In this document: positions 27,276-35,597 of the stretch, one piece after another
Position numbering within the stretch: the stretch's first letter is position 1
Layout of the letters: every line of letters starts with the position of its first letter
NCBI RefSeq assembly: GCF_003958635.1
Contig: NZ_RSEK01000004.1
Span: 124,001 to 188,000 of the forward strand
Length of the DNA: 64,000 bases
Reading direction: 5' to 3'
Origin: Altericroceibacterium xinjiangense
GTDB taxonomy: Bacteria; Pseudomonadota; Alphaproteobacteria; Sphingomonadales; Sphingomonadaceae
Translations under genes and position numbers: made by a program
Notes under the pieces: model-generated
What the model was told of the DNA's origin: nothing
The model's database searches: none
Seen by the model: the letters and a program-made list of their open reading frames with translations, nothing else

Positions 27276-28148
27276 TCAGCTCAGTCCCAGCACCCGCGCC
27301 GCGTTGTCCTTCATGATCAGCGGCATGACTTCGTCCTTGAAGCCGACATCCTTGGCCGCGGCGATCCACTTGTCCGGGTGGATCAGCGGGAAGTCGCTGC
27401 CGAACAGCATCTTGTGCTTCAGCTGCGTGTTCGCATAGCGGATGATCTGCGGCTGGAAGTACTTCGGGCTCCAGCCGGACAAGTCCATGAAGACGTTGTC
27501 CTTGTGCAGCGCCATCGACAAGCTCTCGTCCACCCACGGCCAGCTGGGGTGAGCCAGGATGATCTTCATGTCGGGAAAATCCACCGCGACGTCGTCGATC
27601 AGCATCGGCTGGCCGTACTTCAGCCGCATGCCGCCGCCGCCGCGCATTCCCGTGCCCATGCCGGAATGGCCTGTGTGGAAGATCGCCGGCAGCTTGTACT
27701 CGTTGATGACCTCGTAGATCGGGTAGGCCATCTTGTCCGCAGGGTGGGCGTTCTGGGCAATGCCGTGGAACTTGAAGCCGCGGACGCCGTGGTTCTCGAT
27801 CAGGTCGCGCGCCTCGCGCGCGCCATACTTGCCCTTGTGCGGATCGATGCTGGCAAACGCGAGGCAGATATCGTCGTTCTTCTGCGCGAAATCCGCGATT
27901 TCGTAGTTGGAGACGCGCTTGGCGCCCATGCCGCTTTCGGCATCGACCGTGAACAGGCACAGCGCGATGTTCGTCTCGCGGTAAAGCTCGATGATCTCGG
28001 GGATCTTGGGCCGTTCGCGCGGGGCCTTGAAGTAGGCGCTGGCGGCATCGAAGTACTGGCCCATGACCGGGTCTTCCGGATCGTGGCACGAGACTTCCGC
28101 GTGGACGTGGACGTCGATGGCACGGATCTTGTTCAGGTCGATGGGCAT
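27276..28148 (-). CDS. amidohydrolase family 2 protein
   Basis: TIM-barrel amidohydrolase-2 protein of 290 residues. Metal ligands are likely His-x-His in IRAIDVHVHAE, a His in AIFHTGHSGMG, another in IILAHPSWPW, and the Asp in LFGSDFPLIHPDK. The family includes decarboxylases, hydratases and C-C hydrolases of aromatic pathways. Similar proteins are sometimes annotated as 4-hydroxyphenyl-beta-ketoacyl-CoA hydrolases in coumarate-type side-chain degradation, a possible role here but one I cannot establish. Upstream lies a perfect 32-bp palindrome that separates it from the aldehyde dehydrogenase gene. Confidence 0.83.
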   Translation of the reverse strand: MPIDLNKIRAIDVHVHAEVSCHDPEDPVMGQYFDAASAYFKAPRERPKIPEIIELYRETNIALCLFTVDAESGMGAKRVSNYEIADFAQKNDDICLAFASIDPHKGKYGAREARDLIENHGVRGFKFHGIAQNAHPADKMAYPIYEVINEYKLPAIFHTGHSGMGTGMRGGGGMRLKYGQPMLIDDVAVDFPDMKIILAHPSWPWVDESLSMALHKDNVFMDLSGWSPKYFQPQIIRYANTQLKHKMLFGSDFPLIHPDKWIAAAKDVGFKDEVMPLIMKDNAARVLGLS

Positions 28149-28168
28149 GGGCGCTCCGATAGATAGGC

Positions 28169-28200
28169 AGTGGCCCCTCCCGCATGCGGGAGGGGCCACT
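28169..28200. terminator. perfect 32-bp palindrome, terminator and dispersed repeat
   Basis: A 16+16 bp perfect palindrome whose arm is AGTGGCCCCTCCCGCA. It follows the aldehyde dehydrogenase stop and precedes the amidohydrolase start by 20 bp, so it may terminate or attenuate the operon. The core CCCCTCCCGC-GCGGGAGGGG recurs near 39.8 and 41.8 kb. Confidence 0.75.
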
Positions 28201-28210
28201 GGTCAGCCGC

Positions 28211-29725
28211 TTACAGCTGGATGATGACCGTCTTGGTTTCCTGATAGGCGTCAAGGCCGTGCAGACCCTGTTCGCGCCCGAGGCCGGATTCCTTGAAGCC
28301 GCCGAACGGCAGCGCCACGTCGATCATCGCGTGGCAGTTGCCCCACACGGTCCCGGCCTTCAGCTTGGCGGCAAGCTTGTGCATCGCCGCCACGTCGCGC
28401 GTCCAGATGCCGGCGGCAAGGCCGAAGCACGTGTCGTTCGCCGACTTGGCGACTTCGTCCAGATCGTCAAAGCGCTGGGCCACCACGACCGGGCCGAAGA
28501 TTTCCTCGCGCACGACGCTCATCTGCGGGTTCACGTCGGCGAGGATCGTCGGGCTGACGTAATAGCCGCCATCGCTGGTCGGCGCGTCGCCGCCCATTAC
28601 CACGCTGGCGCCGTCGCGCTTGCCCGCTTCGATGTAGCCCATGACGCGGTCATGCTGTTCCTTGGAAACGAGCGGCCCCATGTGGCCTTCCGGGTCCAGG
28701 CTGGCGCGCGGAGCCCAGAAGCTCGCGGTCTTGCTCATGCCTTCCAGCACGTCGTCGAAAACGTCCCTGTGGGCGTAGAGGCGCGATCCAGCGACACAGA
28801 CCTGGCCCGAGTTGAAGAAGATCCCGCTCGCGACGCCGGGGGCAACTTCCTCTACATTCACGTCCGGCATCACCACGACCGGGCTCTTGCCGCCCAGTTC
28901 CAGCGTAACGCGCTTCATCGTATCGGTGGCGTTCTTGTTGATGATCTTGCCGATCTCGGTCGATCCGGTGAAGGCGATCTTGTCGACGTCCGGGTGCTTG
29001 ACCATCCGGTCCCCGGCGGTGTGGCCGTTGCCGGTGATGATGTTGACGACGCCGGCCGGAACCCCGGCCTCGGCAATCAGGTCAGCCAGCTTCAGCGTGG
29101 TCAGGCTGGTCTGTTCCGCCGGCTTCAGCACGGTGGTGCATCCAGCTGCAATCGCGGGCGCGATCTTGAGGCAGGCCATCAGCAGCGGGAAGTTCCACGG
29201 CACGATCTGCGCGCAGACGCCGACCGGCTCCTTGGAGGTGTAGCCGAAGATCGAGCCTGTCGGCCGGGTGTAGGGATGCAGCGTCTGGCCGCCCGTCTTG
29301 CCGGCCCAACCCGCCATGAAGCGCAAGTGGCTGATCGCGCCGGGGATGTCGGCAACCATCGCCATGCCCTTGGGCTTGCCGTTGTCGATCGCTTCCAGTT
29401 CGGCCAGCAAGTCGGCGTTCTGTTCGACCAGGTCGGCAATGCGGAGGATGATCCGCTCCCGCTCCATGGGGGCCAGGCCGTACCAGCGGTTGTCGTCAAA
29501 CGCAGCGCGCGCGGCGGCAACGGCGCGGTCCACGTCCTTGTCCGACGCATCGACGATCTGGCCGATGACCTTGCCGTTCGACGGGTCTTCGACGTCGATC
29601 GTCTGTCCGTGGGAGCTGTCTACCCACTCGTTGTTGATGAACAGCTGCGGCTTGCGCGCGAGGAAATCCTTCGCGGCCTGCGAATATTCCCGCTGGGTGC
29701 GGTCGATGGTGGTCATTTCATTCAT
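28211..29725 (-). CDS. NAD(P)-dependent aldehyde dehydrogenase
   Basis: Aldehyde dehydrogenase of 504 residues. Motifs: VPWNFPLLMACLKIAPAIAA, KPAEQTSLTTL (NAD binding), the active-site Glu in TLELGGKSPVVV, the catalytic Cys in FFNSGQVCVAGSRL, and FGGFKESGLGREQG near the end. It resembles the betaine/phenylacetaldehyde/vanillin-type branch and would oxidise an aromatic or C3 aldehyde to the acid. AAAGGAG precedes the chosen ATG; a second ATG three codons on is possible. A palindromic TAACGATCGTTA lies about 95 bp upstream and may be its operator. Confidence 0.93.
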   Translation of the reverse strand: MNEMTTIDRTQREYSQAAKDFLARKPQLFINNEWVDSSHGQTIDVEDPSNGKVIGQIVDASDKDVDRAVAAARAAFDDNRWYGLAPMERERIILRIADLVEQNADLLAELEAIDNGKPKGMAMVADIPGAISHLRFMAGWAGKTGGQTLHPYTRPTGSIFGYTSKEPVGVCAQIVPWNFPLLMACLKIAPAIAAGCTTVLKPAEQTSLTTLKLADLIAEAGVPAGVVNIITGNGHTAGDRMVKHPDVDKIAFTGSTEIGKIINKNATDTMKRVTLELGGKSPVVVMPDVNVEEVAPGVASGIFFNSGQVCVAGSRLYAHRDVFDDVLEGMSKTASFWAPRASLDPEGHMGPLVSKEQHDRVMGYIEAGKRDGASVVMGGDAPTSDGGYYVSPTILADVNPQMSVVREEIFGPVVVAQRFDDLDEVAKSANDTCFGLAAGIWTRDVAAMHKLAAKLKAGTVWGNCHAMIDVALPFGGFKESGLGREQGLHGLDAYQETKTVIIQL

Positions 29726-29818
29726 GCCTAAGGCTCCTTTCCCGAGCGAATCCCTGTTTTGCCCCTGATTAGCAGATTGCGCCGGACGAACCACGGCGCC
29801 CGTTGATCGAGGCATCAC

Positions 29819-29830
29819 TAACGATCGTTA
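29819..29830. promoter_or_regulatory. palindromic operator candidate upstream of aldehyde dehydrogenase
   Basis: TAACGATCGTTA is a perfect 12-bp palindrome followed by CAAAC. Its right part (ATCGTTACAAA) agrees at 9 of 11 positions with the reverse complement of the palindrome before the NTF2-like/LigD-like gene pair. Binding protein unknown. Confidence 0.45.
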
Positions 29831-29930
29831 CAAACACCGTCCGCCGCTGTCGACTCCCATGCGAGGGAGCGCCCTTTACGGAAGACTGTCGTCAGCCAAG
29901 CCCTCTTTCCAGTTGTACCAGTTGTACCGA

Positions 29931-30728
29931 TCAGCCCCAGCGGTTGATTTCCGGCCCCGGGGCGAACGCCTGCAGCGGATCGTCGGTTCGTGCCTGATCC
30001 AGTGCTGCGCGGACACTCGGGCGCGCCTCCGTGCGGGCGAGCCAGGCGCTGAGACCTTCCTTTGCGGCGAAGGAAGCAGCTTCGGTTTCCGCCAGCGGCC
30101 GCAACCACGCGAACGTCACCAGGTCGGCGATGGAAAATCCGCCGAACAGCCACGTGCGCCCATCGGCCAGCTGGTCCTCCACGCGCTCGCAGAACTGCGC
30201 CACCTTGCTCTTGCTATCGGCGAACTGGGCGGAATCGACGCGGTTCTCCCGCAGGTCCCGCCACCGCTCCCGCAGGTCGGCGCTCTCGATCTGGGCCGCG
30301 ATCCTCTCGAACTCTGCCGCCTCCATTGCCGCCAGCCGGTCCTGTGCGTGAGTGAAGGTGCCTAGGCACGCCGACGCCGGGGCAAGCCGCTCGCTCGTCT
30401 GCCGACACCACATCGTCATCTGCCAGTGAACGTAAGGATCGGACGGCTGCAGCCCCGCGCCGCCCGCTTGCTCATCGAAGTACTGGGCCAGGAACACGGC
30501 GTCCGTGATCGCCTCGCCCTCGATCAGCAGCACCGGGCCTTCGCCCTCGACCGAGTGATCGAGCGCGAGCGGTTCCGAAACGTCCGGGATCGCGTAGCGC
30601 TCGCCGGCGAGCAGGTCGATCGATCGGGTCTCCAGCTGCAACCCGCTCTCGAACAAGGCGGCAAGGGCGATCAGCGAAGGCCCGGTCGGCTCCCCATGGT
30701 AGAGGATCGGAAGGGAAGGTCCGGGCAT
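29931..30728 (-). CDS. glutathione S-transferase family protein
   Basis: GST-like protein of 265 residues. The N-terminal thioredoxin-like domain (LPILYHGEPTGPSLIALAAL) and the TDAVFLAQYFDEQAG segment are recognisable, and the C-terminal helical domain ends WLFGGFSIADLVTFAWLRPL. The N-terminal motif is more diverged than in its two neighbours, and the usual cis-Pro motif is altered (VEGEGPVLLIEGEA). It starts inside the stop of the LigF-like gene upstream (ATGA), so the two GSTs are translationally coupled and may act as partners. It does not resemble LigG; substrate unknown. Confidence 0.78.
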   Translation of the reverse strand: MPGPSLPILYHGEPTGPSLIALAALFESGLQLETRSIDLLAGERYAIPDVSEPLALDHSVEGEGPVLLIEGEAITDAVFLAQYFDEQAGGAGLQPSDPYVHWQMTMWCRQTSERLAPASACLGTFTHAQDRLAAMEAAEFERIAAQIESADLRERWRDLRENRVDSAQFADSKSKVAQFCERVEDQLADGRTWLFGGFSIADLVTFAWLRPLAETEAASFAAKEGLSAWLARTEARPSVRAALDQARTDDPLQAFAPGPEINRWG

Positions 30729-31495
30729 CAGTCGATCTCCTCGATCACCAGCCGGTAGCGCTTGGCCAGGTCGCCGCGGCCCATCGTCCACGTCTGCTGC
30801 ACCGCAGGGCGGTGATAGACCCGCTTCAGCCACCGCATGATGTTCGGCGTCTTGTCCTTGCTGGCAAGGTCGGGGTGGGACACGGGCAAGGAATAGGTGG
30901 AGTTGAAGATGTTGATGTCGCCAAGCGAGTACGAGTCCGACCCGACGTAAGGGCGCTTGCCCAGTTCCTCCTCCAGCAAGTCGATCCCCAGCGCGACGCG
31001 GCGGCGGCTTTCGCCCAGTTCCTCTTCCGAAAATTCGCCAAACATGGCCTTGCGCCAGGCGCGGCGCCGCTCCGGCAAGGGGATGCGCGCGATCAGCGCC
31101 TCCAGTTCCTCGCGCGGGCGGTCGCGAACCATCGGGCCGACGAACGCACTCCATCCGAGCATGGAGAAACTGGGGCCGAGCCACTGGTCCATGAACTTCA
31201 TCCACCAGCGGATGCGCCAGCGATCCCGCGCATCCTCCGGCATCAAGGCCGGGCCGTCGAATGCCTGGTCCACGTATTCCATGATCGCGGTACTTTCGGT
31301 CAGCACCCGCTCCCCGTGGATCATCGCCGGGATCGTCCCTTGCGGGTTGACCGCAAGGTATTCCGGCTTGTGCTGATCGAACTCCAGCATGTTGGTGTAG
31401 CGGCTGTCGAACGGGACGCCCTTTTCCATCAACGCCAGCATCGGCTTGCCGGAATTGGCGTTCGGCTCCCAGTGATAGAGTGTGACGTCGGCCAT
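30728..31495 (-). CDS. LigF/LigE-like glutathione S-transferase
   Basis: GST of 255 residues in the beta-etherase superfamily: LYHWEPNANSGKPMLALMEK, FDQHKPEYLAVNPQGTIPAM (cis-Pro in TIPAM), LTESTAIMEYVDQAF and, in the helical domain, YVGSDSYSLGDINIFNSTYS. It follows the LigF layout but is clearly a different paralogue from the one 5 kb downstream. A role in glutathione-dependent ether cleavage or in removal of glutathione from adducts is plausible. It is divergent from the MetE-like gene, so a shared promoter region lies in the roughly 200-bp spacer. Confidence 0.82.
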   Translation of the reverse strand: MADVTLYHWEPNANSGKPMLALMEKGVPFDSRYTNMLEFDQHKPEYLAVNPQGTIPAMIHGERVLTESTAIMEYVDQAFDGPALMPEDARDRWRIRWWMKFMDQWLGPSFSMLGWSAFVGPMVRDRPREELEALIARIPLPERRRAWRKAMFGEFSEEELGESRRRVALGIDLLEEELGKRPYVGSDSYSLGDINIFNSTYSLPVSHPDLASKDKTPNIMRWLKRVYHRPAVQQTWTMGRGDLAKRYRLVIEEID

Positions 31496-31697
31496 GATCT
31501 CTCCACCTCGGGCCGCTCTATCGGCGCCCTTTGCACAAGGCTTACGGGCGCGGCGTCAACCCGGTCAAGCGCCTTACAGGACGTACGCATAATTGCACGT
31601 TGCGGGTCGCGATTCTTTCGGCATAGTTGTCGGTCAGTCGAGCGCGAGCCCGCGTTAGGACCTTGTTTTGCTTCATCGCTGCCAAGACAGGATAATC

Positions 31698-32807
31698 ATG
31701 AGCACCAAGCTACCTTCGCGCGCAGACCACGTTGGCTCCTTCCTCCGGCCCCGCAAAGTCCTCGATGGGCGGCAGGCCCTCGCCGACGGGCGGATCAGCG
31801 CGGAAGCCTTGCGCGAAATTGAAGACGAAGCCATCGCCGAACTGGCGCAATGGCAGGAAAGCCTGGGCCTGAAGGCGATCACCGACGGCGAGTTCCGCCG
31901 CTACTTCTTTCATACCGACTTCCTGCTCCAGCTGAACGGCGTGGAAGAGCACGGGGGGATCGAGAAGGCGTTCAAGAACGACACGGGGAAGGATGTCCAC
32001 TTCGCGCCCCCGAAAATGGTGGTCAGCGGCGAGGTCGAGCACACGAACCCGATCCAGGTCCGTGACTTCGAATACCTCAAGTCCGTCGCCACGAAGATGC
32101 CGAAGGTGACGATCCCGTCACCCACCATGCTTCATTTCCGCGCAGGGCGGTCCGGCATTCCGGCAGAGGTCTATCCCGAAATGCAAGACTTCTACGCCGA
32201 TGTTGCCGCCGCTTACCGGGCGGAAATCAAGGCGCTGACCGATGCCGGGTGCCGTTACGTGCAGATGGACGATACCAACCTTGCCTACTTGTGCGACGAA
32301 ACGCATCGCGCCGATGCGCAGGCGCGCGGGGTCGATCCCGATGAAACGCCGCGCCAGTACGCAAAGCTGATCAACGACAGCTTCCGCGATGCACCGTCCG
32401 ACATGCTGAAGGCGATCCACTTGTGCCGCGGCAACTTCCGGTCCAGCTGGGCGGCCGAAGGCGGATATGAGCCGGTGGCCGAGATCATGTTCAGCGAACT
32501 GGACGTGGACGCCTTCTTCCTGGAATACGACGATCCCCGCTCGGGTGATTTTGCCCCCTTGCGGTTCCTGCCCAAGGGCAAGACGGTCGTGCTCGGGCTC
32601 GTGACAACCAAGCTCGGCAAACTGGAAAGCAAGGACGATTTGAAGCGCCGGATCGATGCGGCGGCAAAGTACGCCGATCTGGACCAGCTGGCGCTGTCCC
32701 CGCAGTGCGGCTTTGCCTCCACCGTCCATGGTAACGACCTGACCACCGAGCAGCAGGCGAGCAAGATCCGCCTGGTGGTGGACGTGGCCCGCGAAGTCTG
32801 GGGCTGA
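31698..32807 (+). CDS. core-MetE: cobalamin-independent methionine synthase-like methyltransferase
   Basis: Protein of 369 residues equal to the C-terminal half of MetE only. Zinc ligands are all visible: His and Cys in AIHLCRGNF, Glu in FFLEYDDPRSGDF and Cys in LSPQCGFAST; VQMDDTNLAYLC and HVGSFLRP are also typical. Family members move methyl groups from a methyl-folate or methyl-corrinoid donor to homocysteine or another thiol. Beside a LigM-type O-demethylase, which makes 5-methyl-THF, it could drain methyl groups into methionine. It is flanked upstream by the GST pair (divergent) and followed by a strong terminator, so it is monocistronic. Confidence 0.85.
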   Translation: MSTKLPSRADHVGSFLRPRKVLDGRQALADGRISAEALREIEDEAIAELAQWQESLGLKAITDGEFRRYFFHTDFLLQLNGVEEHGGIEKAFKNDTGKDVHFAPPKMVVSGEVEHTNPIQVRDFEYLKSVATKMPKVTIPSPTMLHFRAGRSGIPAEVYPEMQDFYADVAAAYRAEIKALTDAGCRYVQMDDTNLAYLCDETHRADAQARGVDPDETPRQYAKLINDSFRDAPSDMLKAIHLCRGNFRSSWAAEGGYEPVAEIMFSELDVDAFFLEYDDPRSGDFAPLRFLPKGKTVVLGLVTTKLGKLESKDDLKRRIDAAAKYADLDQLALSPQCGFASTVHGNDLTTEQQASKIRLVVDVAREVWG

Positions 32808-32825
32808 TCCACCGTACCGAAACGG

Positions 32826-32852
32826 AAGGGCGGCCCCGAAGGGCCGCCCTTT
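32826..32852. terminator. rho-independent terminator
   Basis: AAGGGCGGCCC, CGAA loop, GGGCCGCCCTT followed by TTTT on the plus strand. A textbook terminator for the core-MetE gene; the reverse orientation also ends the convergent receptor gene. Confidence 0.85.
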
Positions 32853-32858
32853 TTCCTA

Positions 32859-35372
32859 TCAGAAGAACTTCTTCTTCATGGTAACCGCCCATTCGCGCGG
32901 CCGTCCCGGCAGGCCGGTCACGAAGCCGGCTCCCGCAAGGGTCAGGTCGAACAGCGTCTGGAAGTAGTACGTGTCGAACAGGTTGGTGACGGCCAGCCCG
33001 ATCTCCAGGTCCTCATCGTAGTTGCGCCAGGTCAGCCGGGCGTTGGACACGATGTAATCCTCGATCAGGTTGGTCGGCTGGTTGACCGGGTTGGTGTAGA
33101 CATCGTCCTGGAAGGCAATGTCGAAGCGCGGCGTGATCGATCCCGCTTCGTTCAGCGGCACTTCGTATTGCGCGCCGAGCGCCCACTTCCACTCAGGCGT
33201 GTAGGTGGACACCATGCCCGGCCGGATGCCGCTTGCCGGATCGAGCGAACCTTCGATGTAGTCGAAATCGATATAGCTCAGAGAGCCGTCGATCAGCATG
33301 CCGAGCATCGGGCGGATCGAGGTTTCGACCTCGAACCCCTTCACCCGTGCGTCGCCCGCGTTCGCCGGCAGCGCACAGGGCCGCGAAAACGCCGCTCCGG
33401 CTTGGGGGCAGACACTGAGCGCCAGCTGGATATCGTTGTAGTTGCTGTAGAACCCGGCGACGTTCAGGCGGACAGTCCGGTCGAACAGATCGCTCTTCAA
33501 GCCGACTTCATAGGATTCCAGCGTTTCCGGCCCGAACGGCAGGACTTGCTGCGCGTAGAACGGGCGGGGGTTCACGCCGCCGCCTTTGAACCCGGTTGAC
33601 CATTGTCCATAAACCGAGAGGTCCGGAGTAATCTCGTACATCGCGTTCAGGCGGTAATCGAGCCGATCGTGGTCATAATTGCCGGTCACGCCGTTGAGCG
33701 CGCCGAGTTGGGGATGAACTGCCCCGTCCGGCGTCACGCGAACGTACGTGTAGTCCTTGTGCTCATCGGTGTAGCGGATGCCGGCCGTCAGCGTCAGCGG
33801 ATCGATCGGCCGCCAAGCGACGTGGGCGAAGGCCGCTTTCGTGTCGGCGTTCACCGGATCGTCGCCGACGAACGGCAGCAATCCGGCGTAGCGCAGGACC
33901 TGCGTGGTGGCATAGACCGAGCGCTGGTCCATGAAGAACCCGCCCACCGTGTATTCGAGCGCATCGTCCAGCAGGCTGCCGTTGAGGCGGACTTCCTGGC
34001 TGAAGGACCAGAACGTCAGGTCGCCGCGCCCAAGGCTGTGCGCCAGCGGGGAAAGATCGTCATCGTTGCTGAACACGGTGCGGTAGGCGCGGTAGGCGCT
34101 GATCGAGACCAGCTGCATCGTGTCGTTCAGGTCCCAGTCGACTTGTCCGGAAACACCCCAGCCCTTGAAACTGGTCCTTCCATCCACCGTCTGCAGCGCC
34201 TGGCCATTGTCAGCCAGCGACGTGTAGGTCGCGAAGTTGCAGTACTCCCCGCAGACGAAGCGGGAATCGTATGGGATCGCCGCTTCGTAGGGATTGATGT
34301 CGAACACGCGCGCCGCCGGGTTGGGCGGGGAGGGATAGTTCGGGCTGGCAATGTTGCCGTTGGCATCGCGCCGCAGCAGCAGGACCGAACCGCCGGTCGT
34401 CCGGTCATCGTCCGTGTAGTCGGCGATGATGTTCACGTCGAGCCGGCTGCTCGGCTGCCAGCGGAGCTGCCCGCGCACGGCCTGGAAGTTGACCTCACCT
34501 TCCCGGGCAAGGACGCAATCGGTGTTGGCGGGCAGGATGCGCGGCACGCCCCCTTCCGGATTGATCTCGCTGCTGCCCGCCGGATAGACACACCCGAAAT
34601 CGAGCCGGTCGATGTACCCGTCCTGCGACTTGGAGACGCCGGCAAGCCTGACCGCGAGATCGTCGGTCAGGCGGAAATCGGCGCCGCCGCGCAAGTCGAG
34701 CCGGTCGCGGCTGCCGTAGGCGGCGGCAAAGTACCCGCTGTTGTCGCCTTCGGGGCGCTTGGAATAAAGCTTCACCGCGCCGCCGATCGAGTTGCGGCCA
34801 GCCAGCGTGCCTTGCGGACCGCGCAGGATTTCCACCCGGTCGAGGTCGAGCAGGTCGAACAACGATCCGGTGAGCGTCGCGTAGTAGACATCGTCGATGT
34901 AGAGGCCGACGCCCGGTTCCAGCGCGGGGTTGAAGTCGTACTGGCCGATGCCGCGGATGTTCGCCGCCATCGACGGGCCATATGCGGTGCCCTGTTGCCT
35001 CAGGGTAACAGACGGAGCCTGCTGCGCCACTTCCGCGATGTTGGTCTGGCTGCGCGCTTCGAGCATTGCAGCGGAGACCGCGGTGATCGCCAGCGGCGTA
35101 TCCTGCAGGTTCTGCTGGCGGAACTGCGCGGTGACGATGATCTCCTCAACCTGGTTGAGGTCTTCGACCTGGTTGCCGAGCGGGGAGTTGCCCGGTCCGG
35201 GGGTGTTCGCCTCCGCCGCGTCTTCCCGCGCATCTTCCTGCGCGGGCACCGGGTTGGTCGGGCTCTGGTCCTCCGGCGCGACTTGCGCGAGGGCCGGGCT
35301 GGCCGAAAGAGCGAGCGTGGAGACGCCCAGGGTCAGGAATATGCGCGCGAGGGCGCCGGGACGGGCAATCAT
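32859..35372 (-). CDS. TonB-dependent outer-membrane receptor
   Basis: Receptor of 837 residues with signal peptide (TLGVSTLALSASPALAQ), a low-complexity Pro/Glu/Ala linker, a TonB box (EEIIVTAQF) near residue 78, a plug domain with RGPQGTLAGRNSIGGAVKL and a beta-barrel ending in Phe (KKKFF). It belongs to the sphingomonad group that imports organic substrates rather than ferric siderophores, judged from context only. In SYK-6 a TonB receptor (DdvT) imports the biaryl 5,5'-dehydrodivanillate; with a LigW-like gene beside it, import of a lignin-derived dimer is plausible here. An inverted repeat of 13-bp arms lies at its promoter. Confidence 0.9.
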   Translation of the reverse strand: MIARPGALARIFLTLGVSTLALSASPALAQVAPEDQSPTNPVPAQEDAREDAAEANTPGPGNSPLGNQVEDLNQVEEIIVTAQFRQQNLQDTPLAITAVSAAMLEARSQTNIAEVAQQAPSVTLRQQGTAYGPSMAANIRGIGQYDFNPALEPGVGLYIDDVYYATLTGSLFDLLDLDRVEILRGPQGTLAGRNSIGGAVKLYSKRPEGDNSGYFAAAYGSRDRLDLRGGADFRLTDDLAVRLAGVSKSQDGYIDRLDFGCVYPAGSSEINPEGGVPRILPANTDCVLAREGEVNFQAVRGQLRWQPSSRLDVNIIADYTDDDRTTGGSVLLLRRDANGNIASPNYPSPPNPAARVFDINPYEAAIPYDSRFVCGEYCNFATYTSLADNGQALQTVDGRTSFKGWGVSGQVDWDLNDTMQLVSISAYRAYRTVFSNDDDLSPLAHSLGRGDLTFWSFSQEVRLNGSLLDDALEYTVGGFFMDQRSVYATTQVLRYAGLLPFVGDDPVNADTKAAFAHVAWRPIDPLTLTAGIRYTDEHKDYTYVRVTPDGAVHPQLGALNGVTGNYDHDRLDYRLNAMYEITPDLSVYGQWSTGFKGGGVNPRPFYAQQVLPFGPETLESYEVGLKSDLFDRTVRLNVAGFYSNYNDIQLALSVCPQAGAAFSRPCALPANAGDARVKGFEVETSIRPMLGMLIDGSLSYIDFDYIEGSLDPASGIRPGMVSTYTPEWKWALGAQYEVPLNEAGSITPRFDIAFQDDVYTNPVNQPTNLIEDYIVSNARLTWRNYDEDLEIGLAVTNLFDTYYFQTLFDLTLAGAGFVTGLPGRPREWAVTMKKKFF

Positions 35373-35435
35373 GAAACCTCTCCTGTTTCGTCCGGCGCTT
35401 GCGGCCGGCTTTTATGTAGATTTCTCAATTATCGG

Positions 35436-35472
35436 GATTTGCGCAACGCTTGCTTCAGTCGTTGCGCAAATC
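35436..35472. promoter_or_regulatory. inverted repeat with two TTGCGCAA boxes upstream of TonB receptor
   Basis: GATTTGCGCAACG and CGTTGCGCAAATC are perfect 13-bp inverted arms with an 11-bp spacer. Each arm contains the palindrome TTGCGCAA, with centres 24 bp apart. It lies about 65-100 bp upstream of the receptor start and is a likely binding site for a dimeric or tetrameric regulator. A terminator for the upstream LigW-like gene is the alternative. Confidence 0.55.
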
Positions 35473-35597
35473 GCGGTGGCTATGGTGCCGAATTGTCACA
35501 AGATGCTTGCGAGGCAGCCGAATTCCATCGAGTCGCCGCTTCAGGCTCCAGGTGCCGGATCTTTTCCGTGCGGGAGATCTCGCGACGCCGGATCGCT

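Noticed and set aside
29931-30728. Assignment of the diverged GST as LigG
   Set aside because: It lacks the N-terminal Cys motif and overall pattern of LigG as I recall it, so only the GST family was called.
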